Made by a program: the position numbers and the translations under genes | Source: Paenibacillus turicensis | GTDB taxonomy: Bacteria > Bacillota > Bacilli > Paenibacillales > Paenibacillaceae | Direction: 5' to 3' | DNA: 64,000 nt | Assembly: GCF_017873435.1 (NCBI RefSeq) | Contig: NZ_JAGGKG010000005.1 | Location: 1-64,000, forward strand | Shown: positions 24,983-35,183 of the stretch, in pieces | Numbering within the stretch: the first letter of the stretch is position 1 | Layout of the letters: each line of letters begins with the position of its first letter | Notes under the pieces: model-generated | Database searches by the model: none | What the model saw: the letters and a program-made list of their open reading frames with translations, nothing else | Told to the model about the DNA's origin: nothing

Positions 24983-25981
24983 ATGAACATTGCTACAATC
25001 GGGACAGGAAGTATTGTAGATACATTTTTAGCGGCAGCAGAGCAAGTTGCTGGAATTACACCCGTTGCTATGTACTCTCGTAAGGAGTCTACGGCAATGC
25101 CCTTAGCCCAAAAATATAACATATCTAAAATTTATACGGATCTTAATGCTTTAGTCTGTGATTCATCGATTGACTTTATTTATGTCGCGTCTCCGAATAG
25201 CCTACATTTCGAGCACACACTCCTTGCGCTTCAGCATGGCAAGCATGTGATCTGTGAGAAACCCTTCACATCTACGGTGGAAGAATTAGAATTATTGATA
25301 CAATATGCTAAGCAAAATAAGCTAATGCTATTTGAAGCAATTACTACGATTCATTTACCCAATTACAAGCTCATTCAAGAGCAAATAAACCTTCTTGGTC
25401 CAATCAAGTTCATTCAATGCAATATTAGTCAATATTCACGAAAATATAATGATTTTTTAGCTGGAGAAACACCAAACGTGTTTAATCCTAAATTTTCAGG
25501 CGGCGCATTATACGATATTAATATTTACAACATTCATTTTGTGCTTAATCTGTTCGGTAAGCCAACTCATATTCATTACACTGCAAACAAGCATGCTAAT
25601 GGCATTGATACTTCTGGTATTGCAGTATTAACTTATCCTGAATTTATTGCAGAATGTGTGGGTTGTAAGGACACGAGAAGTATGAACTTTGCTTTGATCC
25701 AAGGAGAAAAAGGTTATATTCATGTGCTTAATGGAGCCAATGGCTGTGAAAAGATTTTAGTTCATCTTGATAACGAGGTACATGAATTAAATGAACAAAA
25801 CAATCCAAATTGGTGGTATTACGAATTATTCAACTTCAAACAGATTTTTGAAAATAAGGACTACGATGCTTGTTACGACCTTCTAGCATATAGCCATAAT
25901 GTGCTTGAAACGCTGGTTGCTGCACGTCAATCCGCAGGTATCATATTTGAAGCAGATTCTGTAATAAGAACGACAAAATAA
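24983..25981 (+). CDS. Gfo/Idh/MocA-family oxidoreductase
   Basis: 332 residues. N-terminal Rossmann start I-A-T-I-G-T-G-S-I; Y-V-A-S-P-N-S-L-H and C-E-K-P-F are the family's cofactor-loop signatures; C-terminal GFO_IDH_MocA_C-like domain with F-S-G-G-A-L-Y-D-I-N. NAD(P)-dependent oxidation of a sugar or cyclitol is expected; the substrate is not readable. The convergent RpiR-type regulator beyond it may be its regulator. Confidence 0.9.
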   Translation: MNIATIGTGSIVDTFLAAAEQVAGITPVAMYSRKESTAMPLAQKYNISKIYTDLNALVCDSSIDFIYVASPNSLHFEHTLLALQHGKHVICEKPFTSTVEELELLIQYAKQNKLMLFEAITTIHLPNYKLIQEQINLLGPIKFIQCNISQYSRKYNDFLAGETPNVFNPKFSGGALYDINIYNIHFVLNLFGKPTHIHYTANKHANGIDTSGIAVLTYPEFIAECVGCKDTRSMNFALIQGEKGYIHVLNGANGCEKILVHLDNEVHELNEQNNPNWWYYELFNFKQIFENKDYDACYDLLAYSHNVLETLVAARQSAGIIFEADSVIRTTK

Positions 25982-26004
25982 TCAAAAAAGGCTCAGTCTT
26001 AAAA

Positions 26005-26130
26005 TAGTACTTCACAGCCACTCCAAACTCGTGAAGAGGCAGGGGGATTTTGCTGAAGATTTTCTTTTAAAGGTAATCTTTTGAAGATTTCTTCTACAAT
26101 AAATCCCCTATACTAACCCTCGCTTTATGC
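26005..26130. repeat. Probable diverged copy D of the dispersed palindromic repeat
   Basis: GAGGCAGGGGGATTTTGC on the left and AATAAATCCCC ... ACCCTCGC on the right with a TTTTAAAGG centre resemble copies A-C, but the inner stem is loose. Between two convergent genes. Confidence 0.45.
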
Positions 26131-26133
26131 AGT

Positions 26134-26934
26134 TTATTCTTCCTGTTGTCTTAATACATACATATATAGAACATCAAAAATATACTTTACCGAAATCACA
26201 CTTGTTATTTTTGACAAACGCATCTGCTGCATATATCCATTGGTTAATAACACTTCGTTACATAGCGTAGCTAAAGGGGAGTTCTTATCATGTGTCACCG
26301 CCACAATGTGCTTACTATGGTCCTGTAATATTTTTGCAGCCTCGATCATTGAGGCATTCATGCCTGTATTTGAAATAAGGAATGAAATCGTTGGTTTTTG
26401 TTTTGGTGCGCTCATTAAATAATGAAGGTTTGCATTGTTGTGTGCAACAGCATGAATGCCAATCTCATTCCATTTTGCGCTTGTTTCCTCAGCGACATAA
26501 TAATTTGTATTCGTTCCGTATATGTCTACACGCTCTGCACCTTGGATCCAATCCGCAATCCTTTTTAATTGAGTCACGTCAAAACTTGCCTTGGTCAACT
26601 CTAAACTTTGATTATATAAATACGGAACCTCTTCAATAATTGAGGTAAGTGAAGTAGCTTGAGAGGTAACTTGTGATGTAGCATGATCAATTTGTTGCTC
26701 CACCAAGTTTTTGTGATCATATTCTAAGGCGAATTGAAGCTGAAAATCCGGATAACCTTTGAAGCCAAGCTTTTTACATAAGCGGATGATCGTTGCAGCA
26801 CTTGTATATGTAATTTGCGCTAATTCATGCGCAGTACTTGTGAAAAGCAACTGCGGTTTTTCTAAAATCGTATCTATAATTCCCTGCTCTAACGTGGTGA
26901 CATTAGACATATATTTCAGCTTCTGTATTAGCAT
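26134..26934 (-). CDS. MurR/RpiR-family transcriptional regulator
   Basis: 266 residues. HTH_6 domain (T-Y-T-S-A-A-T-I-I-R-L-C-K-K-L-G-F-K-G-Y-P-D-F) followed by a SIS phosphosugar-binding domain (about 115-240; I-S-F-L-I-S-N-T-G-M-N-A-S-M-I). A second in-frame ATG lies 8 codons in. Likely controls sugar-phosphate metabolism, perhaps the convergent oxidoreductase or bglA. Confidence 0.9.
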   Translation of the reverse strand: MLIQKLKYMSNVTTLEQGIIDTILEKPQLLFTSTAHELAQITYTSAATIIRLCKKLGFKGYPDFQLQFALEYDHKNLVEQQIDHATSQVTSQATSLTSIIEEVPYLYNQSLELTKASFDVTQLKRIADWIQGAERVDIYGTNTNYYVAEETSAKWNEIGIHAVAHNNANLHYLMSAPKQKPTISFLISNTGMNASMIEAAKILQDHSKHIVAVTHDKNSPLATLCNEVLLTNGYMQQMRLSKITSVISVKYIFDVLYMYVLRQQEE

Positions 26935-27216
26935 CTTTAAAGTTTTTTCCCCTCGCTAACATAAATTAAAACCTTACGATAGTTAGTCCTCAAAATGGTT
27001 AAAGCTTGATGATATTAGTATACCATGTCCACATCATATAACGACAACTAAAGACTTCTGTTCAGGCATTATCTGCTACCAATCTCCTAAAATGAGTGTA
27101 AATCTAATACTCTTTACCTATTTTTTACATAGAATTAATATATTCTTTGATTTCTCTCGACTCTATTATGCTATGATATTTTGGAAACTAAAGAATCGAG
27201 AGGGGTTTAGTAACTT

Positions 27217-29373
27217 ATGTCATGGAAAAAAAATGTGGTTAAAGCAACCGTTCGTGTAACGGCAGCAGCATTATTACTGACTCAACTACTTGGCGCAGGT
27301 GGCGTTGTCTCTGCTGCGAGTGAAGATGTAGAGGTGCATTTAATTGGGATCAATGATTTCCACGGTCAGTTAGATACGACATCCGTAGTTAGTGGTAAAA
27401 AGGTAGGCTCTGCTCCAATTCTAGCAACCTATTTAAAGGAAGCTAGAGCCAAACACAAAAATAGTATCCTTTTCCATAATGGAGATTCTGTAGGTGCTTC
27501 TGCACCTGTCTCATCTCTTGAAAGAGATGAACCTACGATGGAATGGATGAATATGATGGGCTTTGACGTAGCCTCTTTAGGTAATCATGAATTTGACCAA
27601 GGGATTGCGGCATTAAAGGCACAAATCTTTGGTGGACTTGATCCAAAAGAAGGCAAGGTTACTCATGCTGGCGCAAAATTTGATTATGTAAATGCAAACG
27701 TAATTGAGACCTCCACTGGCAAAACGTTAATTAAACCATATGTAATTAAAGAAGTAGGCGGAGTTAAAATTGGATTTATTGGTCTTGTCACTAAATCTAC
27801 ACCAGCTAAGGTTGCCCCATCTGGCACTAAGGGCGTTTCTTTCTTGAGTGCTGAAGAAGAGGTTGCGGCGGTCAACAAATATGCTAAAGAATTACAAGAT
27901 CAAGGTGTAGAAACGATTATCGTCTTGGCGCATGATCCAGCAACAACTAAAGATGGTGAAACAAAAGGTGAAGCCGCTGATTTAGCAAAGGCATTGCCAG
28001 CAGATTCCCCAGTTGATGTAATTGTTGCAGGAGATAACCATGCATTAGCTAATGGTGAAGTGAACGGAAAATTGATCGTACAAGCTTATTCTTATGGAAC
28101 TGCATTTGAGGATATTAAGCTAATCATCGACCCTGCTACTGGGGATGTAAAGGAGAAATCCGCTACCATAACCCAAACTTATCAAGAAGGTATTAAGCCA
28201 GATGCAGAAAGCTTAGCTATTATTAAAAAGTCATTAGATAAGCACCCTGAGCTGACGAAACCAGTAGGTACAACAGACGGAACGGTTACGCGTACAGATG
28301 CTTATAATAACGAAGCAGCATTAGGTAACTTAATTGCTGATTCAATGCGTTATGCTGACTTTGGAGATAAAGCTGAGGCTGCTGATTTTGCATTTATGAA
28401 TCCAGGTGGTATTCGTGCAGACCTTCCAAATGGGGATGTTACTTTTGCAGACTTAGCGAAAATCCAACCCTTTGGCAATACCTTAGTTAAGTTAACGCTT
28501 ACTGGGGAACAAGTAAAAACCTTGCTACAACAGCAATGGGGCACAAATGCAGATGGTACGCCAAATACAAAAACGTTGCAAATTTCTGGTTTAAAATATA
28601 GTGCTGATTTTAGCAAGCCTGTAGCTGAACGTGTAACTAGCGTGACATTGACAGATGGTACACCACTTCAGGATAGCAAAACCTATACAGCCGTCGTTAA
28701 CAACTTTATGGCAGCAGGTGGCGATAACTATAAAGTATTAGTTGAGGCGAAGTCCTCCTTAATCGGTCCAATTGATCTTGATATATTCTACAAATATATT
28801 GTAGATACATTTAAAGGTGGAAAAATCGAAGCTAAAATTGAAGGCCGTATTAATAATCTAAATTTGCCGAAAGTAGAAGAGCCAGGCAAGGAAAAACCAG
28901 TTCCTGTTCCTACACCTAATCCTGTTCCAACTCAAACTATCTCTCGTGCTGAATTTGTAACTATATTAGTGAATATTTTGAAGCTTAATGAAGTAACAAC
29001 TGCTCCTAAATTCAAGGATGTTGACGTAAATGCAAGCTATGCAGATGCAATTGCAGAGGCCGCACACGCTGGCTTCATTCAAGGGTATGGTGGCAACTTT
29101 AATCCAGATCGTGAGATTACGCGCGAGGAAGCCGCTACGATTGTAGCTAAATTGTTAGCGAAGCAAGCTTTAAGTAAAGATGCCAAAATTATTGTTGCAG
29201 AGTACCAAGATGGTACAACCGTATCTAGCTATGCGGTTGAGGCTGTAGCTAAGCTTCTTGAAAAAGGAATTTTTCCGCGTGTTGATAAAAACATATTAGA
29301 TCCAAGACATCCATTAACTCGTGACGATGCAAAAGAATTAATTGAAAAAACGATTACGGCAAAAGCGTCATAA
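27217..29373 (+). CDS. Surface 5'-nucleotidase/2',3'-cyclic phosphodiesterase with SLH repeats
   Basis: 718 residues. Signal peptide (about 1-33, ending V-S-A-A-S). Metallophosphatase domain with N-D-F-H-G-Q, N-G-D-S-V-G, G-N-H-E-F-D, A-H-D-P and G-D-N-H-A (about 40-330). 5'-nucleotidase C-terminal domain begins near A-L-G-N-L-I-A-D-S (about 368). After a proline linker come about three SLH-type motifs (R-A-E-F-V, F-x-D-V, I-T-R-E-E-A, L-T-R-D-D-A; about 575-715) for attachment to wall polymers. Scavenges nucleotides outside the cell. Monocistronic with a terminator downstream. Confidence 0.93.
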   Translation: MSWKKNVVKATVRVTAAALLLTQLLGAGGVVSAASEDVEVHLIGINDFHGQLDTTSVVSGKKVGSAPILATYLKEARAKHKNSILFHNGDSVGASAPVSSLERDEPTMEWMNMMGFDVASLGNHEFDQGIAALKAQIFGGLDPKEGKVTHAGAKFDYVNANVIETSTGKTLIKPYVIKEVGGVKIGFIGLVTKSTPAKVAPSGTKGVSFLSAEEEVAAVNKYAKELQDQGVETIIVLAHDPATTKDGETKGEAADLAKALPADSPVDVIVAGDNHALANGEVNGKLIVQAYSYGTAFEDIKLIIDPATGDVKEKSATITQTYQEGIKPDAESLAIIKKSLDKHPELTKPVGTTDGTVTRTDAYNNEAALGNLIADSMRYADFGDKAEAADFAFMNPGGIRADLPNGDVTFADLAKIQPFGNTLVKLTLTGEQVKTLLQQQWGTNADGTPNTKTLQISGLKYSADFSKPVAERVTSVTLTDGTPLQDSKTYTAVVNNFMAAGGDNYKVLVEAKSSLIGPIDLDIFYKYIVDTFKGGKIEAKIEGRINNLNLPKVEEPGKEKPVPVPTPNPVPTQTISRAEFVTILVNILKLNEVTTAPKFKDVDVNASYADAIAEAAHAGFIQGYGGNFNPDREITREEAATIVAKLLAKQALSKDAKIIVAEYQDGTTVSSYAVEAVAKLLEKGIFPRVDKNILDPRHPLTRDDAKELIEKTITAKAS

Positions 29374-29437
29374 ACGTTAATTCGTTTTAATACTAAGCGT
29401 TTATATTTACGGTGGTTGGTACCATTATATGTAGTAG

Positions 29438-29480
29438 AGGGGGATCTCAAAGTGCCGAAATGGCAACTTGGGATCCCCCT
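29438..29480. terminator. Bidirectional terminator between convergent genes
   Basis: AGGGGGATC-TCAAAGTGCC, GAAA loop region, GGCAACTTGGGATCCCCCT. Long GC-rich stem at the meeting point of two convergent genes. Confidence 0.75.
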
Positions 29481-29508
29481 TCCATTGGCTTTTCTATCGA
29501 TTAGCTCC

Positions 29509-31146
29509 CTAGTTATTGATTAGCTCCGTAGGATTCATCCCCGTTATTTTTTTAAATAACGTACTGAAATAAGGAATGTTTTTGTAACCGACCCGTTCTG
29601 CCACCTCGTAAACTAACATGTTACGCTCTAGCAAAAGCTCACGTGCTTTTTCGATTCGTACTCTAGTTAAGTAGTTATTAAACGTTTCGCCTGTGAAGCT
29701 TTTAAAAATAATTGCAAGATGATTACGTGAAATAAACACCTTATCTGAAAGCTCTGCAAGTGTAAGGTCTTTCGCATAATGTTCATGAATATAACCCGTC
29801 ATAAACTCCACAATTTGCCTATGCTTACTACTTCCCTTCCATTGTCTACTGTTAAAAATTTGGGTGATTTTGTTCGTAAGCCATTGCTGTAATTGGTCTA
29901 GCCCAAGTAAGCTATCAATTTCTTTCACAATGTCATCATGATTAAAAAACTCGTCTAGCTCCTGTCCAGCTTCATATAAGGAATAGGTAATCACACCCCA
30001 TAACTCACTTGCCATCAATTGAAGTGCCCTTTGGGAAATTGTGTGTTGCTTCTTTATTTCTAACATATAGCTACTGACAAGCTGATGTGCCTCGGTTTCC
30101 TGTGATGACTTGATCGCAGTCGCCAGTTTATAGCAAAACTTAACAGGAGACAAATGAGCTTTTCCCTGCTCAATATTTTCATTTTCCCGATACATATACA
30201 CCTCACAAGCAGTTGTCATTCGTAAGGTTCTATCATCCATAGCTCGAAATGCTTCTTCTGTAGAGTCAGAAATCTGTGTCCATGTATCCTTTAATCCTCC
30301 AATACCAATACGTGCAGCTAACTTTAGATAACTCCCGATGTTTTGAATAAGCTTAGTCCCAAGCTCTTCAAGCCTGGGCTCTACTTGCCCCGTTTGTTGC
30401 ATTTCTTCTAGGCAATGGGCATCAGGATGAATAATAAGTAACGCCCTTGTGCTATGAAGCTCCGTATATTCCATATCAGAGAAAAACCTACCTGCCACTT
30501 CACAGGCGATATTACTGACAGCAAATCGAAACAAGTTCCAATCAGACAAAGACAAGCAATTGGCACGTTGATCACGAATTAGCTCAATCCCAACAGTAAA
30601 ATGCTTTCGCTCTAGCCAATATTGATAGGGTGGGGGAATACGCCCATTCTCTTTATACAATTCATCCAACGTTCCAACAGCTACAGAACGAACCCATTCT
30701 TTCTCCACAAAGGGCTCATACAACCTCATTTTAAATTCCAGTTCTCCTACAACAATCCGCTTCTTTTCCTCTTCCTCCAGCTCCTGAATCACTTTGGACA
30801 AGATCGATTTTAATGTAGGTAAGCTAATCGGCTTAGAAATATAGTCACTAACCCCAAAACGAAGTGCTTGCCTAGCATGTTCAAAATCCGAGTAACCACT
30901 CAAAATAATAATTTTACCTTGAAAGCCTTCCTTTCTAAGCTGCTGGATCATCTCAATCCCACTCATAACGGGCATATATAGATCAGTAATCACAATGTCT
31001 GGCTGAACGTCGGAAATCATGAGCAAGCCGTCCTCGCCATTAAGCGCTTCTCCTACCCATTTTGCCCCTAGCTCCTCCCAAGGAATTGCCCCTTTCATCC
31101 CCTTTAAAACTTGGCGTTCATCATCGACAATGGCGATTTTCCACAT
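29509..31146 (-). CDS. YesN-type response regulator with AraC domain
   Basis: About 545 residues from MWKIAIVDDE, GAGGAGGG at 7 nt; the preceding ATG is also possible. Receiver domain with D-D-E and phosphoacceptor in I-V-I-T-D-L-Y-M-P, K in I-S-K-P-I (about 1-120). A long central region follows, then a C-terminal AraC HTH pair (I-S-R-N-H-L-A-I-I-F-K-S-F-T-G and R-V-G-Y-K-N-I-P-Y-F-S-T-L-F-K-K; about 445-545). Pairs with the adjacent YesM-type kinase to control the sugar ABC importer upstream. Confidence 0.93.
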   Translation of the reverse strand: MWKIAIVDDERQVLKGMKGAIPWEELGAKWVGEALNGEDGLLMISDVQPDIVITDLYMPVMSGIEMIQQLRKEGFQGKIIILSGYSDFEHARQALRFGVSDYISKPISLPTLKSILSKVIQELEEEEKKRIVVGELEFKMRLYEPFVEKEWVRSVAVGTLDELYKENGRIPPPYQYWLERKHFTVGIELIRDQRANCLSLSDWNLFRFAVSNIACEVAGRFFSDMEYTELHSTRALLIIHPDAHCLEEMQQTGQVEPRLEELGTKLIQNIGSYLKLAARIGIGGLKDTWTQISDSTEEAFRAMDDRTLRMTTACEVYMYRENENIEQGKAHLSPVKFCYKLATAIKSSQETEAHQLVSSYMLEIKKQHTISQRALQLMASELWGVITYSLYEAGQELDEFFNHDDIVKEIDSLLGLDQLQQWLTNKITQIFNSRQWKGSSKHRQIVEFMTGYIHEHYAKDLTLAELSDKVFISRNHLAIIFKSFTGETFNNYLTRVRIEKARELLLERNMLVYEVAERVGYKNIPYFSTLFKKITGMNPTELINN

Positions 31147-31204
31147 CATGGTCCCTCCTCTGTTAACAAGACATAAACCTTTCATGCTCCTTTTTATTTT
31201 ACAT

Positions 31205-32986
31205 TCATTCCGTTTTAGTTGGAGGCGCTTGCAAAAGAGGGAGTTTAATTTCTACCCTCGTGCCTCCTTCTTGACGTTCAGTCAAGGTAACACCATAGCT
31301 TTCACCAAAATAACCAGCAATCCGCTCCTTCACATTACGCACTCCATATCCACCAGTGCGCCTTGGATTATCATTGTGCAGGGATTGCTTTAGCCCAACT
31401 CCATCATCTTCAATGACAATCTTTAGCGTATCCCCATTCTTTTCAATCCTTATAAATACGTAACCCTGATGCTTTTTATTAAAACCATGTACAATACTGT
31501 TTTCTACAAACGGCTGTAGCGTAAGCTTTGGAACAAATAAGTCTTGAAATTCTGATGTTTGAGGAACATCAATTTCATATTGAAGCCCTTCTCCCCAGCG
31601 AATCTGCTGAATTTCCAAATAACATTTAATATGTTGCAGCTCGTCTGCGATGGTAATAAAGCTATTTCCGTTAGATAAGCCAATCCGAAACATTTTGCCC
31701 ATCAATTCTAAAATCCGACTAAGCTCATTTTGACCCGCCTCAATTGCCATCCAGTTCAGTTGATCCAGCATATTATACAAAAAATGTGGGTTAATGTTAG
31801 CTTGAAGTGCTTCAATTTCCGCTTTGCGTTGCTGTTCATAACGTTGCTCTAATGTCAGGTATAGCTCTTCAATTCGCTCATTTTGTTTACGATAACCAGA
31901 AAATAAATAGCCAAACTCGTTTTCATAATCACGAGGAAGATCTGCAGGACCACCGCCAGAACCACCATGCACACCACGCCCAGCGCCACCAACTGAATAA
32001 ACACGCATCGCAGTCACTAATTTTTTAATCGGCTTTGTAAACTGTCTGCTTAAGAAGTGAGTAATTAATAACACAAGCAAAATTGCGGCAGCACCAATTA
32101 ACGCAATCAACTCTGCTAGCTTGACACTACTTGCCGTCACCTGTGTCCATGACGTAAATTCAATCAATGTCCAATTCGAATTATTCATTCGAGAGTACAC
32201 AAGCAAGGTATCCTGTAAGTCGCCTGTTTCTGGAATATGCTCATATCCTGATTGATTACTTTTAAGATCAACCCACTTTGACCATTGACTTTGCTCCAGT
32301 GTGGAACCGATTTTCATCATTTGTTGTCCATCACTGCCCACCATAATTCGATTTGCCCCATCTGAGTTCCCTGCTAGCAGCTTGCGAATTTCATTGGCTT
32401 TAATATGGATAACAAGAACCCCTAAAGAATCATTTTCATTACTCACCTTTCGGGCAAAGCTAAGCACGGGAATCTCACCTTGTGTACTGACAAAATTGTA
32501 CTCCTGTGACCAACAATAATCGCTTTTCACCAAACATTTAGACCATTTTTGCTCATCCAGCTTTTGCAGGTCTCTAAACTGAATATAATTTTGACGTTCA
32601 CTTAAAATTGGGTTATCCATATAAAGATCAATACCCTGAATAATCGGAATGGCATAGGTTAAGTTAGCTAGACCACTTTCCACCCCTGCACGTCGACGAT
32701 AACGCTGAAAGTCATCTTGTCTATTAATTAAAAAATTAACCAGCTCTGTATCACGTGAACTAGAAAGGGAGATCTGTTCAATCATAATCAAACGTGTGTT
32801 AATTTCATTATTACGTTCATCTAGCAATTGCTGCTGATAATGAGAGGTTGCCTTCACAAGTGCTTTAGAAGAATTGCTATAGCTTGTCCAGGCAATAACC
32901 GCAATGACGGTAATAAGAATGAGGGCAAAGCTATAAAAAAACAGACGATCAATTCGATACTTTTTAAAAGGGTTAGTCAGAGGCAC
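31205..32986 (-). CDS. YesM-type sensor histidine kinase
   Basis: 593 residues, GTG start. Membrane segments near 15-37 and 285-310 enclose an extracellular sensor (dCache-like). A HAMP region follows with a glycine-rich insert (S-V-G-G-A-G-R-G-V-H-G-G-S-G-G-G). The His_kinase domain has N-I-N-P-H-F-L-Y-N-M-L-D and the HATPase G-x-G. The glycine-rich insert in the HAMP is unusual. It probably senses the sugar-binding protein or its ligand. Confidence 0.93.
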   Translation of the reverse strand: MPLTNPFKKYRIDRLFFYSFALILITVIAVIAWTSYSNSSKALVKATSHYQQQLLDERNNEINTRLIMIEQISLSSSRDTELVNFLINRQDDFQRYRRRAGVESGLANLTYAIPIIQGIDLYMDNPILSERQNYIQFRDLQKLDEQKWSKCLVKSDYCWSQEYNFVSTQGEIPVLSFARKVSNENDSLGVLVIHIKANEIRKLLAGNSDGANRIMVGSDGQQMMKIGSTLEQSQWSKWVDLKSNQSGYEHIPETGDLQDTLLVYSRMNNSNWTLIEFTSWTQVTASSVKLAELIALIGAAAILLVLLITHFLSRQFTKPIKKLVTAMRVYSVGGAGRGVHGGSGGGPADLPRDYENEFGYLFSGYRKQNERIEELYLTLEQRYEQQRKAEIEALQANINPHFLYNMLDQLNWMAIEAGQNELSRILELMGKMFRIGLSNGNSFITIADELQHIKCYLEIQQIRWGEGLQYEIDVPQTSEFQDLFVPKLTLQPFVENSIVHGFNKKHQGYVFIRIEKNGDTLKIVIEDDGVGLKQSLHNDNPRRTGGYGVRNVKERIAGYFGESYGVTLTERQEGGTRVEIKLPLLQAPPTKTE

Positions 32987-33028
32987 TCCCTACCTTCTCT
33001 ACCTATTTAGACTATTTAGACGAAATAA

Positions 33029-33064
33029 ACGGTAAAGCTACGAGTTTATTCGATGCTTTACCGT
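33029..33064 (-). terminator. Hairpin between permease and kinase genes
   Basis: Minus strand ACGGTAAAGC / GCTTTACCGT with 16-nt loop followed by TTTATTT. Attenuates transcription from the transporter into the two-component genes. Confidence 0.65.
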
Positions 33065-33084
33065 AATAAAATGTTTTATATATT

Positions 33085-33939
33085 TTAACCTTTAATCCCT
33101 GTTGTTGCAATTCCTTCCACAAAGTATTTTTGCAGTAACATGAAGACGATCGTAGCAGGAATAATTGAGACAAGCGACATCGCAAGCAGTTGTCCCCACT
33201 CCGCCGCAGATTGGGAGTCATTAATCATCCTTAGCGCTAAGCCTACCGTATATTTTTCTACTGAATTGATGTATAACAGGTGTCCGAGGAAATCATCCCA
33301 GTTCCATAAAAAGCAAAAGATCGTAACTGTCACGATCGCAGGGAACGCAAGCGGCATCACCACACGCCAGAAAATTCCGAACCATGAGCAACCGTCTATT
33401 TTCGCCGATTCATCTAATTCCCTTGGTACGCCTCGAATGAACTGAATGAGTAGGAAGACGAAAAAGCTTCCACCCGCCCCGCCTGCAAGAAGATGGGGCA
33501 CGATAAATGGCAAATAGCTATTTACCCAACCTAGCTGATGAAACAAAGAATATTGCGGAATAATTAACACTTGTCCTGGCATCATTAACGTCAACATTAA
33601 AATGCCAAACCAAAACTTTTTCAAAGGAAAATCCAATCTAGCAAAACCAAATGCAACTAAAGTACAGGATATTAATGTGGTAATAATAACGGCGATTTCG
33701 AGTAAAAACGTATTAAGGTAAAAATGAGTGAAGGTGTAGCCAGGTACAGCATTCCAGCCTTTTACAAAGTTATCCCAATGCAGCACAGAAGGAAAAATGG
33801 AGGGGGAACTAAGCTCAGTTGCATCTTTGAGTGAAGCACCTACCCACCAAATAATAGGATAGACCATAATGAAGCTAAAGAGAATCATAAACAGATGACG
33901 CAACGTTGGTTTCCATTGTATTCTTTTTAGTGTACTCAT
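33085..33939 (-). CDS. Sugar ABC transporter permease (MalG-type)
   Basis: 284 residues, about six membrane segments. The EAA loop R-E-L-D-E-S-A-K-I-D-G-C-S-W-F-G-I-F-W identifies a CUT1 permease that contacts the ATPase. Overlaps its partner permease by 4 nt (ATGA). No ATPase gene is nearby, as in many bacilli that share an MsmX-type ATPase. Confidence 0.95.
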   Translation of the reverse strand: MSTLKRIQWKPTLRHLFMILFSFIMVYPIIWWVGASLKDATELSSPSIFPSVLHWDNFVKGWNAVPGYTFTHFYLNTFLLEIAVIITTLISCTLVAFGFARLDFPLKKFWFGILMLTLMMPGQVLIIPQYSLFHQLGWVNSYLPFIVPHLLAGGAGGSFFVFLLIQFIRGVPRELDESAKIDGCSWFGIFWRVVMPLAFPAIVTVTIFCFLWNWDDFLGHLLYINSVEKYTVGLALRMINDSQSAAEWGQLLAMSLVSIIPATIVFMLLQKYFVEGIATTGIKG

Positions 33940-34910
33940 CTGCGTTTGTTCCCTCCCCGTTTCTCTCCTGTATCTGACTCATAAAATACCCAATATCTAG
34001 AGCTGAAGGCGATTAATACTGTGGCGATCACAATGACAACCAGCATAATCCATGCCAACGCTGAGGCATAACCTAACTCATAGCGGCTAAATGCACGCTC
34101 GTATAAATAAAGTGCATACACATAGGTTGCGTTCATTGGCCCACCATTTGTAATTACAAAGGCGGAGGTGAACATTTGGAATGCACCAATTACAGCCATA
34201 ATTAAGTTAAAGTAAAAAATCGGTGAAAGCATCGGTAATGTAATTTTGAAAAACTGTACGAATTTATTGGCGCCATCCACCGAAGACGCTTCATACAAAT
34301 CGTTAGGAATCTGCTTTAAGCCTGCTAGAAAAATAACCATCGTCGAGCCAAATTGCCACACGGTTAATAAAATTAGAGTCCCAAGTGCGGTATCTGGACT
34401 AGTAATCCAGCCTTTCCCCTCAAACCCAAACACAGCAATCAATTTGTTAAATACGCCATCTACACCAAAAATGTTGCGCCATAATAACGATACCCCTATA
34501 CTACCTCCAATTAGAGACGGGAAATAAATCGCTGTCCGATAAACGCCAATGCCTTTGACTGCCTTATTGAGAATAATAGCTACAAATAATGCTACCGCAA
34601 GCTTTAAAGGCACTGAGGCCAATACATAGGTAAAGGTTACCTTTGCAGATTGAATAAAATTAGGATCAGAAGTAAAAATCCGTTCGTAGTTACGCGTGCC
34701 TATCCATTCCATTGGCTGCATTAACGTATAGTTTGTAAAGGAATAATAAAGCGATAAAAACAAAGGATACGCTGTAAGTGCCAAAAATCCGATCAGCCAA
34801 GGTGAAATAAATAAGTAGCCTGCTAGGGGCGCGTTCCATCTACTCCGAAAATAAGATGCTTTTTTCTTTTTTGGGGTAGGTTGGACTACAGTGGCTGTGG
34901 AACTTTTCAT
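33936..34910 (-). CDS. Sugar ABC transporter permease (MalF-type)
   Basis: 324 residues, basic N-terminus (K-K-K-K-A-S-Y-F), about six membrane segments, EAA loop D-L-Y-E-A-S-S-V-D-G-A-N-K-F-V-Q. Partner of the next permease. Separated from its binding-protein gene by repeat copy C. Confidence 0.95.
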   Translation of the reverse strand: MKSSTATVVQPTPKKKKASYFRSRWNAPLAGYLFISPWLIGFLALTAYPLFLSLYYSFTNYTLMQPMEWIGTRNYERIFTSDPNFIQSAKVTFTYVLASVPLKLAVALFVAIILNKAVKGIGVYRTAIYFPSLIGGSIGVSLLWRNIFGVDGVFNKLIAVFGFEGKGWITSPDTALGTLILLTVWQFGSTMVIFLAGLKQIPNDLYEASSVDGANKFVQFFKITLPMLSPIFYFNLIMAVIGAFQMFTSAFVITNGGPMNATYVYALYLYERAFSRYELGYASALAWIMLVVIVIATVLIAFSSRYWVFYESDTGEKRGGNKRR

Positions 34911-34973
34911 CTATGTTCACCTCTTGATTCAATTTTTGAAAAAATAAAAGATATATTGAGGCATAGTTTAAAT

Positions 34974-35166
34974 TAGTGGTTGGCAACATCCCAAGCAAGC
35001 GAAGGGACAAGGGATTCTGGAGAAGTGAAACGTTCATCTCTTAAAACCAGATTTCAACCCTCAAGCTTTCATGGAATAATAAGGAATCTGGTTTTAACAA
35101 TGATCGCAAGAACCCTCTGTCCTGTAGCCTTCCATCTCCATTATTGGCAACCACTAATTTTTATTC
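34974..35166 (-). repeat. Dispersed ~190-bp palindromic repeat, copy C
   Basis: Terminal inverted repeats TTAGTGGTTGGCAAC (left) and TTGGCAACCACTAA (right). Minus-strand reading: GGACAGAGGGTTCTTGCGA, stem AAAACCAGATT, loop, AATCTGGTTTT, then AGAATCCCTTGTCC. The inner stem differs from copies A and B but is fully paired. Lies between binding-protein and permease genes. Confidence 0.75.
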
Positions 35167-35183
35167 AGACCCATTTCTAATAA

